Below, one piece after another: positions 61,644-64,000 of a stretch of DNA of 64,000 nt (position 1 is the stretch's first letter; each line of letters starts with the position of its first letter). The notes beneath the pieces are model-generated. The model searched no databases and was not told the DNA's origin. It was given only the letters and a program-made list of their open reading frames with translations. The DNA lies in contig NZ_JABEME010000001.1 of the NCBI RefSeq assembly GCF_013004645.1, forward strand, positions 558,001-622,000, written 5' to 3'. The stretch comes from Stenotrophomonas africana (GTDB lineage Bacteria; Pseudomonadota; Gammaproteobacteria; Xanthomonadales; Xanthomonadaceae). The position numbers and the translations under genes were made by a program.

Positions 61644-62186
61644 TCAGGCGGCAAGTGCCTTGACCACCGCCTCACTGAAGGCGGGGATGTCGTCCGGCTT
61701 GCGGCTGGTGATCAGGTTGTCATCGATCACAACGGCGGTATCGCGCCATTTCGCACCTGCGTTGACCAGATCCTGCTGCAGGGACGGCCAGGACGTCACG
61801 TCGCGCCCCTCAGCAAGGCCGCTGTTGATCAGCAACCACGGGCCGTGGCAGATGGCCGCCACAGGCTTGCCGGCTTCATCCACCGCGCGGATGAAGGCCA
61901 GTACGGCATCATCGGTGCGCAGTGTGTCCGGATTGATGACGCCTCCGGGCAGGACCACGGCATCGAAGCGTGCCGGATCCGCTTCATCCAGCGGAATATC
62001 CACCGCGACGGCGTCGCCCCAGTTCTTCTCTTTCCAGCCCTTGATCGTCGCCTCCTTTGCAGGCGACACCACGCTGACGCGCGCGCCCTCGGCTTCCAGC
62101 AGCCGCTTGGGCTCGGTCAGTTCTGACTGTTCGAAGCCGTGGGTGGCCAGGATGGCAATCTGCTTGCCCTTCAATCGCTCTGCCAT
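61644..62186 (-). CDS. DJ-1/PfpI-family protein
   Basis: Protein of 180 residues with the class I glutamine amidotransferase-like fold. The nucleophile elbow is AAICHGPWLLI with cysteine 113 and histidine 114, and the supporting glutamate is near residue 19 (THGFEQSEL). Members act as general stress proteins, deglycases or proteases; the exact activity is debated and is not decided here. The ATG at 62186 begins the conserved part; the upstream extension to 62258 is not supported. Confidence 0.9.
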   Translation of the reverse strand: MAERLKGKQIAILATHGFEQSELTEPKRLLEAEGARVSVVSPAKEATIKGWKEKNWGDAVAVDIPLDEADPARFDAVVLPGGVINPDTLRTDDAVLAFIRAVDEAGKPVAAICHGPWLLINSGLAEGRDVTSWPSLQQDLVNAGAKWRDTAVVIDDNLITSRKPDDIPAFSEAVVKALAA

Positions 62187-62278
62187 GGATGCACTCCGGT
62201 TGGGGGAGCCGACAGAATGGAAGAACGGCCCTTGCACGGCGGTGACCCTGCCGTGCACGGCAGGTGGAGAGCCTCCGG

Positions 62279-62302
62279 GTAGTGCCGGCCAGGGGCCGGC
62301 AG
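62279..62302 (+). repeat. SMAG/REP-like palindrome with GTAG end
   Basis: GTAG followed by TGCCGGCCAGGGGCCGGCA, between two minus-strand genes and just downstream of the SET-domain gene. Confidence 0.75.
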
Positions 62303-62315
62303 TCCCCGGTAACGG

Positions 62316-62783
62316 TCAGCGCTTGGGCTGCAGCATGGTGCCGGTGCACTTGGGCGAGCCGCAGCGGCACTCCCAGATCTTCTTCAACTTGGCGGTGTGG
62401 CGTTCGGCCAGGGTGATGCCGTAGTTGTAGGTCAGTTCCTCACCGGGCTTGATGTCACGCAGCGCCTCGATGAACACCTTGTCGCCACGGCTGTCGCCGT
62501 CTTCGTCTTCCTCGATCACCGCCTCGCAGTTCGGGTCGCAGCTGTGGTTGATCCAGCGCGCGTCATTGCCCTTGTAGTTGGCATCGATCACCCAATCGTC
62601 GTTGAGGGTGAACAGGAAGGTGTGGCCACTTTCGACGTCGCCGCTGTCATCGGCATCAACGTCGCCGTGGCTGCGCAGCAGGCCCTTGTACTGGATCACG
62701 CGCTCGCCCTGCTTGATCGGGGCCACGGAAAACACACCGTTGCCGTGGATGGCGGACTTGCGGGCTTGGATCTTCTTGGGCAT
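62316..62783 (-). CDS. SET-domain protein-lysine methyltransferase
   Basis: A small eukaryotic-type SET domain protein of 155 residues. Hallmarks are NHSCDPNC at 79-86, ELTYNYG at 116-122 and a post-SET cysteine cluster (C139, C141, C146 in ECRCGSPKCTGTM). All catalytic motifs look intact. The substrate in bacteria is mostly unknown; it could be a ribosomal or nucleoid protein. The ATG at 62783 starts the conserved part; a longer frame to 62828 is possible. Confidence 0.92.
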   Translation of the reverse strand: MPKKIQARKSAIHGNGVFSVAPIKQGERVIQYKGLLRSHGDVDADDSGDVESGHTFLFTLNDDWVIDANYKGNDARWINHSCDPNCEAVIEEDEDGDSRGDKVFIEALRDIKPGEELTYNYGITLAERHTAKLKKIWECRCGSPKCTGTMLQPKR

Positions 62784-62992
62784 CGGCAAGGGAGGTCTGC
62801 AGCGAAAGGAACGTTGATTCTCGCCCATTCCGGGTGATTGCGAAAATCACCCCGTTGGCGCAGCATGGCGCCCTGGCAACGGCCCCGGTGTGTCCTCCCG
62901 GCCTGGCCCCAGCGCCGGCTGAATGCCCGGGTTGGATGGCGGCGAAGAAAAGCGTACAATTTCAGTCCGCTTTAAGAACCACTCGCATCCCC

Positions 62993-63448
62993 ATGTTGCG
63001 CGTCACCAAACTCACCGATTACGCCACCGTCGTGCTGACCGTGCTCGCCGCCCGTCCGGGCGAGGTGCTCAGCGCCACCGAGCTGGCCGAATTCACCAGT
63101 CTGGAGCCGCCTACCGTCAGCAAGGTGCTCAAGCCGCTGGCCCAGGCCGGCCTGGTTGAAGGCCTGCGCGGCGTCCGTGGCGGCTACCGCCTGACCCGCC
63201 CGGCCATCGAGATCTCGCTGTTCGAAGTGGTCGAAGCCATGGAAGGGCCGCTGGCCCTGACCGAATGCAGCCACGACCACCACCAGTGCGGCATGGCGCC
63301 CAAGTGCGGCGCGCGCAGCAGCTGGCGGCTGATCAACGACGTGGTTTCCGAGGCCCTGCGCGATGTCACTCTCGCCCAGATCCTGCCCCCTCTTCCCCTT
63401 GTCGATGACGAACAGCGCCGCACCATCGCTGTCGACGTCGTCTCCTGA
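62993..63448 (+). CDS. Rrf2-family iron-sulfur regulator of the suf operon
   Basis: Transcription regulator of 151 residues with a winged helix-turn-helix (residues 1-70) and three cysteines, C92, C99 and C105, spaced as in iron-sulfur-binding IscR/SufR-type proteins. The sufB gene starts 16 bases after its stop, so it probably senses Fe-S cluster status and controls the operon. The ATG at 62993 starts the typical MLRVTKLTDYATVVL; the frame continues upstream without support. It is closest in layout to the SUF system regulator found at the head of suf operons in this group. Confidence 0.93.
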   Translation: MLRVTKLTDYATVVLTVLAARPGEVLSATELAEFTSLEPPTVSKVLKPLAQAGLVEGLRGVRGGYRLTRPAIEISLFEVVEAMEGPLALTECSHDHHQCGMAPKCGARSSWRLINDVVSEALRDVTLAQILPPLPLVDDEQRRTIAVDVVS

Positions 63449-63464
63449 TCCACAGGCAGCCCCC

Positions 63465-64000
63465 ATGGCCACCGAAACCATCGAAAACGTCGCCCACGAC
63501 GACACCCCCAACCGCGAGATCCACGAGCAGCTCGGTCGCAAGTATTCGGCCGGCTTCATCACCGAGATCGAATCGGACTCCCTGCCGCCGGGCCTGGACG
63601 AGGACACCATCCGTGCCCTGTCGGCCAAGAAGGAAGAGCCGGAGTGGATGACGCAGTGGCGCCTGGACGCCTACCGTCACTTCCTGACCATGCCGATGCC
63701 GGACTGGGCCAAGCTGGAGATCGCCCCGATCGACCTGCAGGCGCTCAGCTATTACTCCGCGCCGAAGGGCCCGAAGTACGCCTCGCTGGATGACGTGCCC
63801 AAGGAGCTGCTGGACACCTACGACAAGCTGGGCGTGCCGCTGCACGAGCGCGCCAAGCTGGCCGGCGTGGCGGTGGACGCGGTGTTCGACTCGGTGTCCG
63901 TCGGTACCACCTTCCGCAAGGAACTGGCCGAGAAGGGCATCATCTTCTGCTCGATGTCCGAGGCCATCAAGGAACATCCGGAACTGGTCCGCCAGTACCT
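63465..64000 (+). CDS. sufB: Fe-S cluster assembly protein SufB, partial
   Basis: Scaffold component of the SufBCD iron-sulfur assembly complex. The gene starts at 63465 and is cut by the window edge, leaving about 178 codons. The visible part matches the SufB N-terminal region (the YSAGFITEIESDSLPPGLDE and EEPEWMTQWRLDAYRHFL motifs, then SVSVGTTFRKELAEKGIIFC). It directly follows the Rrf2-type regulator and should continue into sufC and sufD beyond the edge. Confidence 0.95.
   Translation, partial: MATETIENVAHDDTPNREIHEQLGRKYSAGFITEIESDSLPPGLDEDTIRALSAKKEEPEWMTQWRLDAYRHFLTMPMPDWAKLEIAPIDLQALSYYSAPKGPKYASLDDVPKELLDTYDKLGVPLHERAKLAGVAVDAVFDSVSVGTTFRKELAEKGIIFCSMSEAIKEHPELVRQY

Noticed and set aside
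1-64000. Prophage, insertion sequence, tRNA or rRNA genes
   Set aside because: No transposase, integrase, phage structural gene, tRNA cloverleaf or rRNA segment was recognised by eye. A dedicated tRNA and repeat scan would be needed to exclude short ones.

Overview
The window looks like chromosomal DNA of a Stenotrophomonas-type bacterium (Xanthomonadaceae). The supporting signs are high-GC coding sequence, a fused aspartate kinase/diaminopimelate decarboxylase, the MurL-MurD2 peptidoglycan pair known from Xanthomonas, TonB-dependent maltodextrin uptake, and many short GTAG-ended palindromes like the SMAG/REP elements of Stenotrophomonas. Species was not determined.

Layout. (1) 1-5039, minus strand: a piece of a type III secretion export apparatus (sctS-sctT-sctU-sctV, the last cut by the window edge), preceded by two TPR proteins and an unknown 121-residue protein. 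(2) 5285-27431, minus strand: a 22-kb secretion and toxin locus. Read in transcription order it is a type I ABC exporter, its HlyD adaptor, a 1020-residue RTX protein, a short GT9-like glycosyltransferase, a 4.7k-residue RHS/YD-repeat protein with a probable C-terminal nuclease-type toxin tip, and a small AT-rich candidate immunity gene. No TolC gene is in the window. (3) 27667-35621: ssb, a LacI-type regulator, an ABC ATPase with an unusual ABC permease-M1 peptidase fusion, and small genes. (4) 35781-48238: a maltodextrin/starch locus with periplasmic amylase, MFS disaccharide transporter, six-hairpin glycosidase, GH97 alpha-glucosidase, TonB-dependent receptor and GH13 alpha-glucosidase. Three identical copies of the 14-bp palindrome-like site TGCATACGTATTCA lie in front of its transcription units and probably define one LacI-family regulon. 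(5) 48453-64000: housekeeping genes, namely polyprenyl diphosphate synthase, dienelactone hydrolase, SMI1/KNR4 protein, murD2-murL, the lysine/threonine-pathway fusion enzyme, two tandem PhzF proteins, OsmC, an HU-like protein with a basic tail, small exported proteins, a DJ-1/PfpI protein, a SET-domain protein, and the start of a suf operon (Rrf2 regulator, sufB cut by the edge).

How parts work together. In region 4 the receptor would bring maltodextrins across the outer membrane, periplasmic amylase and glucosidases would trim them, and the MFS carrier and the cytoplasmic GH13 enzyme would finish the job. Region 2 reads as one operon-like unit and is the most novel part: a type I exporter, an RTX protein, a sugar transferase and a giant polymorphic-toxin-like RHS protein with probable immunity. 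No tRNA, rRNA, CRISPR array, transposase or prophage gene was recognised.
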